Below are positions 53,422 through 63,658 of a DNA stretch of 64,000 nucleotides, piece by piece. Source of the DNA: an uncultured Acetobacterium sp. (GTDB lineage: Bacteria; Bacillota; Clostridia; Eubacteriales; Eubacteriaceae); assembly GCF_963664135.1 (NCBI RefSeq), contig NZ_OY760905.1, positions 1,364,001 to 1,428,000 of the forward strand. The letters are read 5' to 3'. A program made the translations under genes and the position numbers. How positions within the stretch are numbered: position 1 is the stretch's first letter; each line of letters begins with the position of its first letter. Below the pieces are notes generated by a model. That model was given only the letters and a program-made list of their open reading frames with translations. It was not told the DNA's origin and did no database searches.

Positions 53422-55098
53422 CTACTCCTTATCAACTAGCGCAAAAAAGAAATTTTCTTTGATCAGCGTGTCGATAACTCGGACTGGCTTTAACTGATTA
53501 CCGGAAATCCCTCGCATGATCATTAAATCACGATACAGCGCATAGGTTTCTTCCTGGACAAATGTTATTTCGGATGGGCTTAAAATACCGCTTTTCACCT
53601 TGGAACCAATGGATGGATTAGCGATTCCCAGTTTTTCTTCAATGATAATCCGATATTTATCATGGTTTTCCTTTGACATTCGTTTTTCGGTTTCCATAAT
53701 GATGACATAACGACCCGGTGATACGGCAACATCAGCATACACGCTGTAATCAACCAACTCGCATTCAGTATCTTTGGCAAATTCTTTAACGGCCCAGGAA
53801 ATACATTCTTCGGTGGTCTTTTCCCCGGCAATACTAACCATTTGATTGAGCCGATAAACAAATTGAATTTTAGGGCAGTTTTTATACCAGCCCACGACGC
53901 GAACCACATCTTTGATGCGATACCGGTAAAAACCGGAAGTATTGGTCAAAACAATCTCGTAGTCTTTTCCTGTTTCTAATTGTTCCATGGTCAGCGTTTC
54001 TTCTGAATCTTCCTGGTCTACCGGAATAAACTCATAAAAGGCCGAGTCTGGAATTAAAACAAACTCCTGGGATTCCATTTCGTTGCAAATCGCCATGATC
54101 GACTCTGAAGCTGCATAAACGCTAAAATAAATGGGAACATCTCCCAGATAATGACGCATTTTATCTGTATAAACCGCAAATCCCCCACTACCAATAGCAT
54201 GCACAAAAGCGAAATCCGGCCAGATTCTTCGAACGATCGGTGTTTCGAACCCTTTTTTAAATTCAGCCCGTAATTCTGCTGCCCGTTTAGGGTCGGGCTT
54301 AATCTGTTTTTGCAACTGTGCCTTCACATCGTCAGGTATTTTGATATCCGGATTGATCGTTCCTTTCTCAATATCATCCACAATGATTTCCCAGTTGGTT
54401 TCCAGATATTTCATCAAATCGGAAATCCCAGTCATAAAGGCCGAAACGATATATGTAAGGTTTCGATCCATCAGCGCAAAACGCAGATGCGCATACTTGG
54501 TATCCATTATTTCGGTGGGAAAAACAATTTCTTTTGGCGAGGTAAACATTAAAAACAAGAGGTTTTTGATACTGTAAACCCCTCGACCTGAGATCGAACC
54601 AGCAAATAAGCCATTCGGAAGCGTCTCAAATTTAACTTCCATCAGATTCAGCCCTCGGCCCCGTTTCCACTTTTTACCTAATGCCCGGGCGATAATCGCA
54701 AAACTGAACTGGGTGGCATACTCCCGATAGAGTTTTACCGTTTGTTCAGAAACGGGGATTTTCTTGGGATTATCAACGCTTCCCGAGGTAAGTGCGTAAT
54801 GGACAATCGGATCCTTGGTGATCAGATCTGTTTCTCCCGCGATCATCCGTTCAATATAGGGTGCATAATCATCGTAAATTGAAAAAGGAACCATCTTTTT
54901 ATAGTCCTCAATGGTTGCAATTTCACTAAAATGATATTTCTTTCCATATTCGGTTTCAGCATTCTTCTTCAACATGTCCAACATCAGTTGTTTGTTAATT
55001 TCCGGTGCATTTTCAGTTAAATAATCAAACTTCTCAATTTTTTTGTAGCCCTTCTTAATATTCAGGGAATACAACATTTTGGGTAATATTTTTATCAT
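53422..55098 (-). CDS. GH3-family acyl-adenylating enzyme, second copy
   Basis: This 558-residue protein of the GH3 (auxin-responsive) fold has YALTSGSVDNPKKIPVSE (motif I, near residue 103), YFSVYAASESIMA (motif II, near 325), and FYRYRIKDVVRVVGWY (motif III, near 406). GH3 enzymes activate a carboxylate as adenylate and form an amide with an amino acid. The start shares its base with the previous stop (TAATG). Bacterial members are largely uncharacterised. Confidence 0.85.
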   Translation of the reverse strand: MIKILPKMLYSLNIKKGYKKIEKFDYLTENAPEINKQLMLDMLKKNAETEYGKKYHFSEIATIEDYKKMVPFSIYDDYAPYIERMIAGETDLITKDPIVHYALTSGSVDNPKKIPVSEQTVKLYREYATQFSFAIIARALGKKWKRGRGLNLMEVKFETLPNGLFAGSISGRGVYSIKNLLFLMFTSPKEIVFPTEIMDTKYAHLRFALMDRNLTYIVSAFMTGISDLMKYLETNWEIIVDDIEKGTINPDIKIPDDVKAQLQKQIKPDPKRAAELRAEFKKGFETPIVRRIWPDFAFVHAIGSGGFAVYTDKMRHYLGDVPIYFSVYAASESIMAICNEMESQEFVLIPDSAFYEFIPVDQEDSEETLTMEQLETGKDYEIVLTNTSGFYRYRIKDVVRVVGWYKNCPKIQFVYRLNQMVSIAGEKTTEECISWAVKEFAKDTECELVDYSVYADVAVSPGRYVIIMETEKRMSKENHDKYRIIIEEKLGIANPSIGSKVKSGILSPSEITFVQEETYALYRDLMIMRGISGNQLKPVRVIDTLIKENFFFALVDKE

Positions 55099-56816
55099 TA
55101 TTCGCCTTCCTTTGCCCAATAAACCATGCTGCCTTCTTCAGGGTATTCCTTCACGATTGTTTTTAACTTCGTCTGATTAACATTCTTACCCGGCATGATT
55201 GATCGGGTGAACAGAGAATCCCGGTATCCATCTGGCATAATGATGACTTCCAGGGCGTTTAGCTGATTTGAACTTCTTAATTTTTCATAAGCGCTGTTTT
55301 CAGTTCGTAATGTTTTTTCCAACCCTTCTCTAAACAAATCGCCTGGAAAGTGATTGGCGTGGGGTTCAAGGATAAACACTAACGTTTTCTGCTTTTGATC
55401 CAATAAAATCTGGTAAAAGCGAACTTCTTCATTTTTCTGGTCAGATACTTTCTTAATGTACGCATCAATTTGATAAATCATCAATTTTAGCTCGTCGATC
55501 TCCAGATATTCAGAGGCTTTGCTGATAAAAACAATCCGGGGCGCCTGGTTATTGAAACCAGAAACTCGGATAATGTCTTTCATATTATAGCGATAAAGCC
55601 CGGAATACGAGGTAACAATCAACTCATAGTATTCGCCTTGTTTTAGTTCATGCGCAAGCACCGTCTCATTATTTTCTGATCCCACCGGCAGAAATTCAAA
55701 AAAGTACCCAAAAAGAGCGAGCAGGCCAGCCGGATCTTGAGGTACATCGGGAATGTTGAACTTGCCTTCGCTGGCACCATAACCCCACTCCAAAAACTTC
55801 ACTGTTGGGGGTAAATTCTTTTTAATATCGGCCACAATTTTCGCTGCACTGGACGACATCCAACAGGAAACCACCGTAAATTCTGGCCAGATCGATGCAA
55901 CACCAAGCGTTTTGTTCGCCATAAAAATATTTCTTAATTCTTCGGCACGCTGAGGATTTGGCGTTAATTTTGAGTTAAGCTTTTCGCGCAGATCTTCGTT
56001 AAGTGTAATTTTTGAATTGATTTGGCCTGCTTCAATATCAGCTAGCAAATCTTCAACCAGGGTATTCATTTTTTTCAGTAAAATATTAAAGTGGGCAATA
56101 TTGCTACACACCACACCCGCCAAGTGTTTTTCTTCCAGCGCATAACGGATCGTTAAATAGTCAGTTGCTTCATTACTCAGGTCTTTTGCTAGCATTAATT
56201 CAACTGGCAAAACCATTTTCTTTAGCATCTCGCTCGGCATATCTTTTGCCGCCTGACCCGAGGCCGAACCAATCGGAATGCCCCCTTCAGTTTTTCCGTA
56301 TTCAGAAGGATTTGCAATGGCCAAAACTTTTTTCCCCGGTGCCATAACTTCCGGAGCCAGCATCAACAGCAGAATGGCACGAATCTGGGAAACCAGTCCT
56401 TTGATCAGTTCGCCGTTTTTGCTTTCAGGAATGAGTTTCGGAATTCCGGTAGATCCACTTGTTGCAATAAAGCTGGCCGGTGGTCCATTAAATAAAATAT
56501 CCACATCCCCATATTTAAGCTTGTCAAGAACCGCTTCCACATATGTATAATCAGAGATTGGTACCTTTTTTCGATACTCATCAGCGGTATCAATCTTCGC
56601 AAAGCCCATTTTTTTCCCAAAGTCACTATTTTCAGCACATTTTAAAATATCCTGAAGCACACGCTTTTGTGTGTCTTCAGGAGTATTTTCTATTAAATAG
56701 AAGCTTTTGATTAATTTTTCATTGGGCATTTCTTTTAGTATTTCAGGAATGCTACTTCCGTCGTGTTCCCCCAAGATGTAATATGAAATTTCTTCCTGCT
56801 TTCTATTTTCTTCCAT
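55098..56816 (-). CDS. GH3-family acyl-adenylating enzyme, first copy
   Basis: This 572-residue paralogue of the next gene has FIATSGSTGIPKLIPESKNG (the fuller motif I, near residue 112), LEWGYGASEGKFNIPD (near 350) and LYRYNMKDIIRVSGF (near 420). It differs from the second copy over the substrate-binding regions, so the two probably act on different acids or amines. It follows the STAS gene by 9 bp. Confidence 0.85.
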   Translation of the reverse strand: MEENRKQEEISYYILGEHDGSSIPEILKEMPNEKLIKSFYLIENTPEDTQKRVLQDILKCAENSDFGKKMGFAKIDTADEYRKKVPISDYTYVEAVLDKLKYGDVDILFNGPPASFIATSGSTGIPKLIPESKNGELIKGLVSQIRAILLLMLAPEVMAPGKKVLAIANPSEYGKTEGGIPIGSASGQAAKDMPSEMLKKMVLPVELMLAKDLSNEATDYLTIRYALEEKHLAGVVCSNIAHFNILLKKMNTLVEDLLADIEAGQINSKITLNEDLREKLNSKLTPNPQRAEELRNIFMANKTLGVASIWPEFTVVSCWMSSSAAKIVADIKKNLPPTVKFLEWGYGASEGKFNIPDVPQDPAGLLALFGYFFEFLPVGSENNETVLAHELKQGEYYELIVTSYSGLYRYNMKDIIRVSGFNNQAPRIVFISKASEYLEIDELKLMIYQIDAYIKKVSDQKNEEVRFYQILLDQKQKTLVFILEPHANHFPGDLFREGLEKTLRTENSAYEKLRSSNQLNALEVIIMPDGYRDSLFTRSIMPGKNVNQTKLKTIVKEYPEEGSMVYWAKEGE

Positions 56817-56825
56817 TACATCACC

Positions 56826-57128
56826 TTACTCGATAGTTAAAATATCAGAGAATCCTGTCATATCAAATACTTCCTGAATCTCTGGTTTTACATTTTTAAT
56901 CACGAAAATTCCGTTGAGCGCCTTAGATTTTTTTTGAATTAACAGTAAAACCCTTAATCCGGCACTACTGACAAAATCAAGTTTATCAAAATCGAGAAGC
57001 ATATTAAAGCCATTTTTAGTGTAATATGGTTCCATTTCTTTTTGAAAATCCGGGGATGTATTGGTATCCATTCTGCCTTCGAGTTCAACCACAAATATTT
57101 CGTTTTCCTGTTTGATTTCAATGTTCAT
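56826..57128 (-). CDS. STAS-domain protein (anti-sigma factor antagonist-like)
   Basis: This 100-residue protein is a single STAS domain: FVVELEGRMDTNTSPDFQKE, LLDFDKLDFVSSAGLRVLLL with the Ser pair that is phosphorylated in SpoIIAA/RsbV, and an FDMTGFSDIL C-terminus. It is the first gene of the GH3/ABC/ATP-grasp operon. No anti-sigma kinase or phosphatase is nearby, so it may be a switch of another kind or respond to a distant kinase. Confidence 0.88.
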   Translation of the reverse strand: MNIEIKQENEIFVVELEGRMDTNTSPDFQKEMEPYYTKNGFNMLLDFDKLDFVSSAGLRVLLLIQKKSKALNGIFVIKNVKPEIQEVFDMTGFSDILTIE

Positions 57129-57464
57129 TTTAGTACCCTTTCTTTCACTTGGATTAAATAACTTGCTCCCTAATTTGATATTTAAATTTCTAATTAGTAG
57201 ACACTTTATTTCATCTATAATTTGTCAATATTTTGAATTTTAATTGATCATACCACAATAATTTGCCGGGTGCAATTATAAATACATTTGAATTGTAAAA
57301 GTTGTATTTGCAGCTAAACCTGTATCGGAACTATCATAGCCTTACAAAAATTATTTTATCTGTTGCAAATGTAACTATTCACATACATTGTAGAATATTT
57401 ATGTTGTTTATTTTTCTTTTTTATTTACATTTCGAATTTTCTTTTACAATTTCGTTACATTCTA

Positions 57465-57493
57465 TTTACATAAAGCATAAATTATGTTAGAAT
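57465..57493 (+). promoter_or_regulatory. Promoter of the surface protein gene
   Basis: TTTACA (57465-57470), 17 bp, TAGAAT (57488-57493). The start codon is 75 bp further on, with GGGAAGGA before it. The remaining part of 57129-57567 is very AT-rich and holds no gene; the divergent STAS promoter must lie there too. Confidence 0.65.
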
Positions 57494-57567
57494 TACTACA
57501 CTTAGAACAAATCTGAGCAATTATAATCACTATTAAAAATTAAATAAACAAAAAGGGAAGGAATGTC

Positions 57568-59919
57568 ATGAAAAAGAACTCAATTATCTCCATTATTATT
57601 ATCCTATTTATCCTCCTTACCGCCATTTTGTTTGTTCGCGGCTGTAGCCAAGAAGGAAGCGAAATGAAAAACTACAATGTAGCGGGGACATACACCGAAA
57701 CATCCACGTATCAAAATGCTGAAATTTCGGTTTCCGGCGTAAATATTGAAAACGCGACCTATACCGGTAACGTTTCAATTACCGATGCCGTTATCGATGG
57801 TGATATCCGTCTGACAAACTCCGCAGTGCAAGGCGAATTGCTGGTAAAAGGAGGTGGCACTATTTATCTGGATGGCGGTTCTTACCAGAACATCACCCTT
57901 GAAAAACAGAACGTAAAACTTGTTTTACTGGGCGAGGCTGCGGTCGAAAACCTCACCATCCGGTCAGCTGCTACTGTGGTCGTCGATAATCAGAGTAAGG
58001 TAAAAAACCTGAACGTTGAAAAAACAGCCAGTCGGACCTCGATTACCACCCAGGCGAATGGTACCATTGAAAACATCCAGTCCCGTGGTATCAGCGATAT
58101 CGTGCTGAATACACCGGCTAAATTGGTTGGTTTTGGCCCCAATGCTGGCGGTTCAACCCTGGTGACCAATGCGATTGTCGATAAAATTGTCGCTGAGTCG
58201 AAGGTTGTGTTAACACTTAATGCTAATGTTGGTTCCTTATTGTTAACCAGTACCGGCGAAGGTACCAGTATCACCCTTGGAAACAATGCTGTGATTGCAT
58301 CCCTCGGCACTGAGACCCGAGTCGAAATTAAGGGTGAAGGCTCTGTCACCAGTGCCACCACCAATGATATCTTAAACATTACTGGTACCATTACTCCGGA
58401 TGTGGTTTATCTTACCACCAAACCAGTCGTCACCGATCCCAATGGCGGAATGACGATTTCAACGAATACCAGCCGAACTGCTAATTCCACCGGTAGCTCC
58501 AGTTCAAGTTCTAGCTGGTTTTCAGAGAATTCCAGTTCCGGTACTATCATTAATTCAAAATATGATGCACCACCTCTTAACCCGGTTGATCCAACCCCAA
58601 CCCCAACACCAACACCAACACCAACACCACCTAGTCCACCCACAAATATTGCCGTAACGGGTATCCAGGTGACACCAGTCGAAGCGGATGTGATTATGGG
58701 TAATACCTTAAAATTGAACGCTGTTGTTTTCCCTGAGAATGCCACAAACCAAACCGTTTTATGGGAATCGTCCAATCCCAGCGTTGCAACAGTAACCAAC
58801 GGTGTGGTCACCCCAGTTTCCAATGGCGAGGTTACTATTACCGCTCGAACTCAGGACGGTAATAAAACAGATACCAGTAAAGTCACCGTTAAAACAAATA
58901 TATCTGCCGTCACGATGATTAACACGATTAACGCAGTGAATAACAGCATCGCCGAAATCATTGCGTATGATAGCAGCTACAGCTTACCGGTTGTAGTTAT
59001 TGTCCAAGGCTTTGGCAGTGAAATATTCCCTTGTACCGTTAACTGGTCGCCGAATACGGTTGATACAAAAAAGGTTGGTGAAACGACCTATACTGGCACG
59101 CTTGTGATGCCAGCCGGATACGTAAATCTCAACAACATTCAACCCAGCATTTTTCTGACAGTCCAAGCTCAGCCAGTTATTACTGCCAGTTCTGCGCTGT
59201 CTTCCCAACGAATATACTTAAATGATGACCCTGCTCCAGTTTTTGTGGAGGCAAGTGTTACCGAAGATAAGGTCCTGACCTATCAATGGTCTCAACGGAT
59301 TGGCGATGTTGAAACCCCCTTGCCGGAGGTTACCGGACCAATCTACGACCCACCAGTTTCAACAACACCGGGCACCGTCTATTACAATTGTGTAATTACA
59401 TCAGAAAATGCTGTCCCAGTTATGGTTTTAGCCGGTATTGTTGTTACCAGTGCCGAACCCGTTACGATCGCCGATCCCGTTGATCCAAATGTTACACCTG
59501 ATGAAACTGCTTCAGTCGCTCCGGTTGTAGCAACGGGTTTATCAGAAAAACCAACAATCACTTCTCAACCAACCAGCATTTCACAACTTACCGGTGTGGC
59601 TCTGGCAGCCAGTTTAGCTCAGGCGACCAATACCGCTCAGGCGGCTCTCGGTTCACCCAAAACTGAGTCCATCCCAGCCGCCTTCTCAGTGGAAGCCAGT
59701 ATCACTGATGGCGGCACGTTGACCTACCAGTGGTTTGAAAGTAAAAGTCTGATCAATGCCGATGGCACCGCCATTGCCGGTGCCACCAACAAAACCTTGG
59801 ATGTGGATGCTTCCGGTCCGGCCGGAACCACCTATTACTATGTCGAAATCACCAATACCAAAGAAGGCTGCTTACCAGAAACAACCGTCAGCCTCCCTGT
59901 CTCGTTCACCGTTGTTTAA
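57568..59919 (+). CDS. Large secreted/surface protein with beta-helix, Pro-Thr linker and Ig-like domains
   Basis: This 783-residue protein has an N-terminal membrane helix ending VRGC, a possible lipobox. Residues 35-290 are short repeated beta strands (GNVSITDAVIDGDIRLTNS ... ENLTIRSAATVVVDNQSKV), like a pectate-lyase-type or bactofilin-type helix. A Ser-rich patch, then PTPTPTPTPTP linker (near 345), a BIG_2 domain (VTGIQVTPVEADVIMGNTLK, 363-445) and two Ig/cadherin-like repeats ending TYYYVEITNTKEG. It is probably anchored at the cell surface and may bind polysaccharide or cells. No sortase motif is seen. Confidence 0.78.
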   Translation: MKKNSIISIIIILFILLTAILFVRGCSQEGSEMKNYNVAGTYTETSTYQNAEISVSGVNIENATYTGNVSITDAVIDGDIRLTNSAVQGELLVKGGGTIYLDGGSYQNITLEKQNVKLVLLGEAAVENLTIRSAATVVVDNQSKVKNLNVEKTASRTSITTQANGTIENIQSRGISDIVLNTPAKLVGFGPNAGGSTLVTNAIVDKIVAESKVVLTLNANVGSLLLTSTGEGTSITLGNNAVIASLGTETRVEIKGEGSVTSATTNDILNITGTITPDVVYLTTKPVVTDPNGGMTISTNTSRTANSTGSSSSSSSWFSENSSSGTIINSKYDAPPLNPVDPTPTPTPTPTPTPPSPPTNIAVTGIQVTPVEADVIMGNTLKLNAVVFPENATNQTVLWESSNPSVATVTNGVVTPVSNGEVTITARTQDGNKTDTSKVTVKTNISAVTMINTINAVNNSIAEIIAYDSSYSLPVVVIVQGFGSEIFPCTVNWSPNTVDTKKVGETTYTGTLVMPAGYVNLNNIQPSIFLTVQAQPVITASSALSSQRIYLNDDPAPVFVEASVTEDKVLTYQWSQRIGDVETPLPEVTGPIYDPPVSTTPGTVYYNCVITSENAVPVMVLAGIVVTSAEPVTIADPVDPNVTPDETASVAPVVATGLSEKPTITSQPTSISQLTGVALAASLAQATNTAQAALGSPKTESIPAAFSVEASITDGGTLTYQWFESKSLINADGTAIAGATNKTLDVDASGPAGTTYYYVEITNTKEGCLPETTVSLPVSFTVV
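58591..58630 (+). repeat. CCAACA-type microsatellite coding the Pro-Thr linker
   Basis: Six to seven near-perfect six-base units (CCAACC/CCAACA) encode the Pro-Thr linker. Because the unit is six bases, changes in copy number alter linker length without a frameshift. Confidence 0.7.
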
Positions 59920-59933
59920 TATATAAACCAACT

Positions 59934-59977
59934 AAAAAGAAGTGATCCTCCAGATTTGGAGGATCACTTCTTTTTTA
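59934..59977. terminator. Strong bidirectional terminator
   Basis: AAAAAGAAGTGATCCTCC pairs with GGAGGATCACTTCTTTTTT around a short AGATTT loop, serving the surface protein gene and the convergent pyruvate carboxylase gene. Confidence 0.85.
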
Positions 59978-60024
59978 TAAATAATTCTTTCTCATTTGTT
60001 TTTTAATTATTTTTTGATAAATAC

Positions 60025-63000
60025 TTATTCCATTTCAACGATTAATTCGCCGGATTGGACGCTTTGCCCTTCAGAAACGTAAATTCGTTTAACGGTGCCA
60101 TCTTCGCTGGCCACCATTTCAGTTTCCATCTTCATGGCTTCAACAATAACCAGCGCCTGATTTTGTTTAACAGCTTCGCCTTCGTTGACTAGAACTTTTA
60201 GAACCGTTCCGGGAATACCAGAGCCGATTTGTTTTGAATTTTTAGCATCCGCCTTTAGCATGGTCACTTTCTGTTTTGCTGAAAGGCTGCGTTTATCTTC
60301 AACATAGATTTCTCGTCGGAAACCATCCACTTCAAACATCACCGGACACATCCCCTCGTCATTTGGCAAGCCAATATTAACCAGTTTGATGATAAAGCGT
60401 TTCCCTTTAGATACTTCCACATCGATGACTTCGCCAACTTTTAAACCATAGAAGAAAGCGTGGCTTTCCATTCGCATGAAATCGCCATATTCCTGGAGGA
60501 ACTCGACATACTCTTTCATTACCTTTGGATACAGGGCAACACTTAATACTTCCCGATCACTCAGTTCGCAGCCAAATTCTTCTTTAAAATCCCGTTTTAT
60601 TTTATCAAAATCTTCATCCGGCAACAACGCCCCCGGACGAACGGTAATCGGTTCAACGCCTTTTAAAACAATTTTCTGAAGTTCCGGGTCAAATCCGCCT
60701 TCCGGCTGACCAATCATACCCTTGTAGAAATCTACAACGGAGTCCGGGTAGGATAATTCTTTGCCCTTTGTTTTAATGTTATCCACAGTCAGATCATTCT
60801 GAACCATGAAGATTGCTAAATCACCGACAGTTTTCGATGATGGGGTTACCTTGACAATATCACCCAGCATCAAGTTAGCTTCCATATATTTTTCTTTTAC
60901 TTCTCTGAATTTATGACCTAATCCAAAACTCTCTACCTGAGCCCGGAGGTTGGAGTATTGTCCACCCGGTATTTCTAATTTATAAATCTCAGTGGAACCG
61001 GATTTCAGTTCGGATTCAAACTTGCTGTAGACCTGTCGGGTTGTCCCCCAATAATCTGATAAAATTTGCAGTTCGTCTTCATTTAAACCAGTATCTCTGG
61101 GGGTATTTTTCAATGCTGCCACAATCGAATTAAGAGCTGGCTGGGAGGTTAGACCACTGATGCCGTTAAGTGCCGCATCGGCAATATCGGCTCCGGCCAT
61201 TTGACCAAACAGTACGGTGGCAACGCCATTTCCGGTGGTATCATGGGTATGAAGGTGGATCGGCATACTGACCTCAGCTTTTAAGGCTTCAATCAGTTTA
61301 TAGGCAGCCCCTGGTTTCAATAAACCCGACATATCCTTAATGGCTAGAATATGGGCCCCGGTTTTTTCAATTTCATGCGCCATTCGGACATAGTAATCCA
61401 GATTGTATTTGGTTCGGGAGGTGTCTAAAATATCTCCGGTATAACAGATGCTGACTTCAGCAATCTTATCAGTTTTTAAAACCTCATCGATGGAAATCTT
61501 CATGCCATCCATCCAGTTGAGAGAGTCAAAAATACGGAAGATGTCAATTCCGCTTTTGGCAGCTTCCTGAACAAAGGCACGGATCACATTATCTGGATAA
61601 TTCTTGTAACCAACTGCATTGGCACCCCGCAGGAGCATCTGGAATAAAATGTTGGGTACCCGTTTTCGCAGTTCATCCAGACGTCGCCATGGCGATTCTT
61701 TCAGGAACCGATAAGAAACATCGAAGGTTGCGCCTCCCCACATTTCCAGAGCAAACAGATCCGGTACCAGCGCTGCCGTTTCGCGGGCAATTTTAATCAT
61801 ATCCCGGCTTCGCACCCGGGTGGCAGCGATGGATTGATGGGCATCACGGAAGGTGGTGTCACAAAGCAACAACTTATCCTGTTCTTTGATCCATTTAACC
61901 AGACCGTCTGGTCCCCGTTCATCCAGTATTTGTTTGGTGCCGACAAAATGAGTATCCACCGGTATGGAGGGAATATATGGTTCATCAAAATCCGGTTTGT
62001 TCCCGAAGGTTTCATTAACGATGATATTCCCAAAGTACTTAAGCACCGTGGAGGCTTCACTTTTCTGATCTTCGATCTCAAATAATTCGGGATGATCGTC
62101 AATAAACTTGGTATCACATTTTCCATTGATAAAGGTTGGGTGCTGCAAGACATTGATCAGAAAATCTTTATTCGTCTGAACGCCTTCAATCTTCATTTCT
62201 TTGAGTCCCCGTACGGCTTTACGGCGAGCATCTTCAAAGGTTCTGGAGAACGAGGTACTCTTGACTAAAAGACTGTCGTAATAAGGGGTAATTTCCGCTC
62301 CGGTAAAGCCATTACCGCCATCCAGTCGGATTCCAAAACCGCTGCCGGTTCGATAAACATCTAAACGGCCGGTATCCGGCATAAAGTGATTCTTAGGATC
62401 CTCGGTGGTGATTCGGCATTGAATTGATGCGCCCCGGGTTTCGATGGCATCCTGACTCGGAATCCCGATTTCTTCTGAATCTAAGCGCAAGCCCTGAGCA
62501 ATTAAAATCTGGGACTGAACCAGATCAATGCCAGTGACCAGTTCGGTAACGGTGTGCTCTACCTGAATACGAGGGTTCATTTCGATAAAATAGTGATCGC
62601 CCTTTTTATCGACCAGAAACTCAATCGTTCCGGCGTTACGGTAATTGACTTCTTTGGCCAGTTTAATAGCATCCCTGCAGATCGCCTGGCGCTGTTCGTC
62701 ATTAATGCTTAAGGATGGGGTAAATTCGACAATTTTCTGGTGACGTCGCTGGATGGAACAGTCCCGTTCGAAGAGATGGACCACATTGCCATGATTATCC
62801 CCCAGAATCTGAACTTCAATGTGTTTCGGTTCTTCCAGATATTTTTCAACAAAAATGGTTCCGTCACCAAATGCCTTGGTTGCTTCGCTGGTTGCTGAAT
62901 GGAATTCTTTCAGTAAGTCTTTTTCATCCCGAACAATTCGCATGCCGCGACCGCCGCCGCCGGCTGCTGCCTTTAAGATAATTGGATAACCGGCCTTTTG

Positions 63001-63453
63001 GGCAAACTCAATCGCTTCTGCATCCGAAGTGATCGGTTTTTCAACTCCGGGTATGGTTGGCACATTGACACTTTTGGCGACAATTTTTGATTGGATCTTA
63101 TCGCCCATTTTTTCCATCATTTCATGGGTTGGTCCAATAAAGACAATTCCTTCCTCTTCACATCGCTTTGCAAAAAGCGGGTTTTCCGAAAGAAAACCAT
63201 AACCGGGATGGATGGCATCAACTTCTTTTTTCTTAGCCAGTGTAATAATCTTGTCCATATCCAGATAGGCTTCGACCGGACCGGTGGTTCCGGTAATCAG
63301 ATAAGACTCATCCGCCTTGGTTCTAAACAGGGATAGTTTATCTTCTTGTGCATAAATTGCCACGGTATGAATCCCCAGCTCTTGACAGGCTCGAATAATT
63401 CGAATGGCAATTTCTCCTCGATTGGCAATTAGTACTTTATTAAACTTTTTCAT
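60025..63453 (-). CDS. pyc: Pyruvate carboxylase
   Basis: The start at 63453 (MKKFNKVLIANRGEIAIRII) follows AGAAGGAA and gives 1142 residues, the normal size of the single-chain enzyme. Order: biotin carboxylase (to about 450; AAGGGGRGMR ATP loop, MNPRIQVEHTVTE), carboxyltransferase barrel (about 530-810; LLCDTTFRDAHQS, LHTHDTTGNG metal site), allosteric linker, and BCCP with EAMKMET biotin lysine. It makes oxaloacetate from pyruvate with bicarbonate and ATP, feeding biosynthesis; pyruvate is also a product of nicotinate fermentation. Confidence 0.96.
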   Translation of the reverse strand: MKKFNKVLIANRGEIAIRIIRACQELGIHTVAIYAQEDKLSLFRTKADESYLITGTTGPVEAYLDMDKIITLAKKKEVDAIHPGYGFLSENPLFAKRCEEEGIVFIGPTHEMMEKMGDKIQSKIVAKSVNVPTIPGVEKPITSDAEAIEFAQKAGYPIILKAAAGGGGRGMRIVRDEKDLLKEFHSATSEATKAFGDGTIFVEKYLEEPKHIEVQILGDNHGNVVHLFERDCSIQRRHQKIVEFTPSLSINDEQRQAICRDAIKLAKEVNYRNAGTIEFLVDKKGDHYFIEMNPRIQVEHTVTELVTGIDLVQSQILIAQGLRLDSEEIGIPSQDAIETRGASIQCRITTEDPKNHFMPDTGRLDVYRTGSGFGIRLDGGNGFTGAEITPYYDSLLVKSTSFSRTFEDARRKAVRGLKEMKIEGVQTNKDFLINVLQHPTFINGKCDTKFIDDHPELFEIEDQKSEASTVLKYFGNIIVNETFGNKPDFDEPYIPSIPVDTHFVGTKQILDERGPDGLVKWIKEQDKLLLCDTTFRDAHQSIAATRVRSRDMIKIARETAALVPDLFALEMWGGATFDVSYRFLKESPWRRLDELRKRVPNILFQMLLRGANAVGYKNYPDNVIRAFVQEAAKSGIDIFRIFDSLNWMDGMKISIDEVLKTDKIAEVSICYTGDILDTSRTKYNLDYYVRMAHEIEKTGAHILAIKDMSGLLKPGAAYKLIEALKAEVSMPIHLHTHDTTGNGVATVLFGQMAGADIADAALNGISGLTSQPALNSIVAALKNTPRDTGLNEDELQILSDYWGTTRQVYSKFESELKSGSTEIYKLEIPGGQYSNLRAQVESFGLGHKFREVKEKYMEANLMLGDIVKVTPSSKTVGDLAIFMVQNDLTVDNIKTKGKELSYPDSVVDFYKGMIGQPEGGFDPELQKIVLKGVEPITVRPGALLPDEDFDKIKRDFKEEFGCELSDREVLSVALYPKVMKEYVEFLQEYGDFMRMESHAFFYGLKVGEVIDVEVSKGKRFIIKLVNIGLPNDEGMCPVMFEVDGFRREIYVEDKRSLSAKQKVTMLKADAKNSKQIGSGIPGTVLKVLVNEGEAVKQNQALVIVEAMKMETEMVASEDGTVKRIYVSEGQSVQSGELIVEME

Positions 63454-63658
63454 ATTTCCTTCTACTTTCTTGAATGCATCTTTATGCATAAATAATTCTC
63501 ATCTATAAAAAATTAATTGTAGCTATTATATAAAATTGCGCCCAAATATTAAAGCTATTTTTTCATGAATTTTGAATTATTTTTTTTAATAACTCATTCT
63601 TCTTTATTAAAGCAGTTTTATGGGACTAATTTGTCACTTTTATTGATATTTTTTATAA

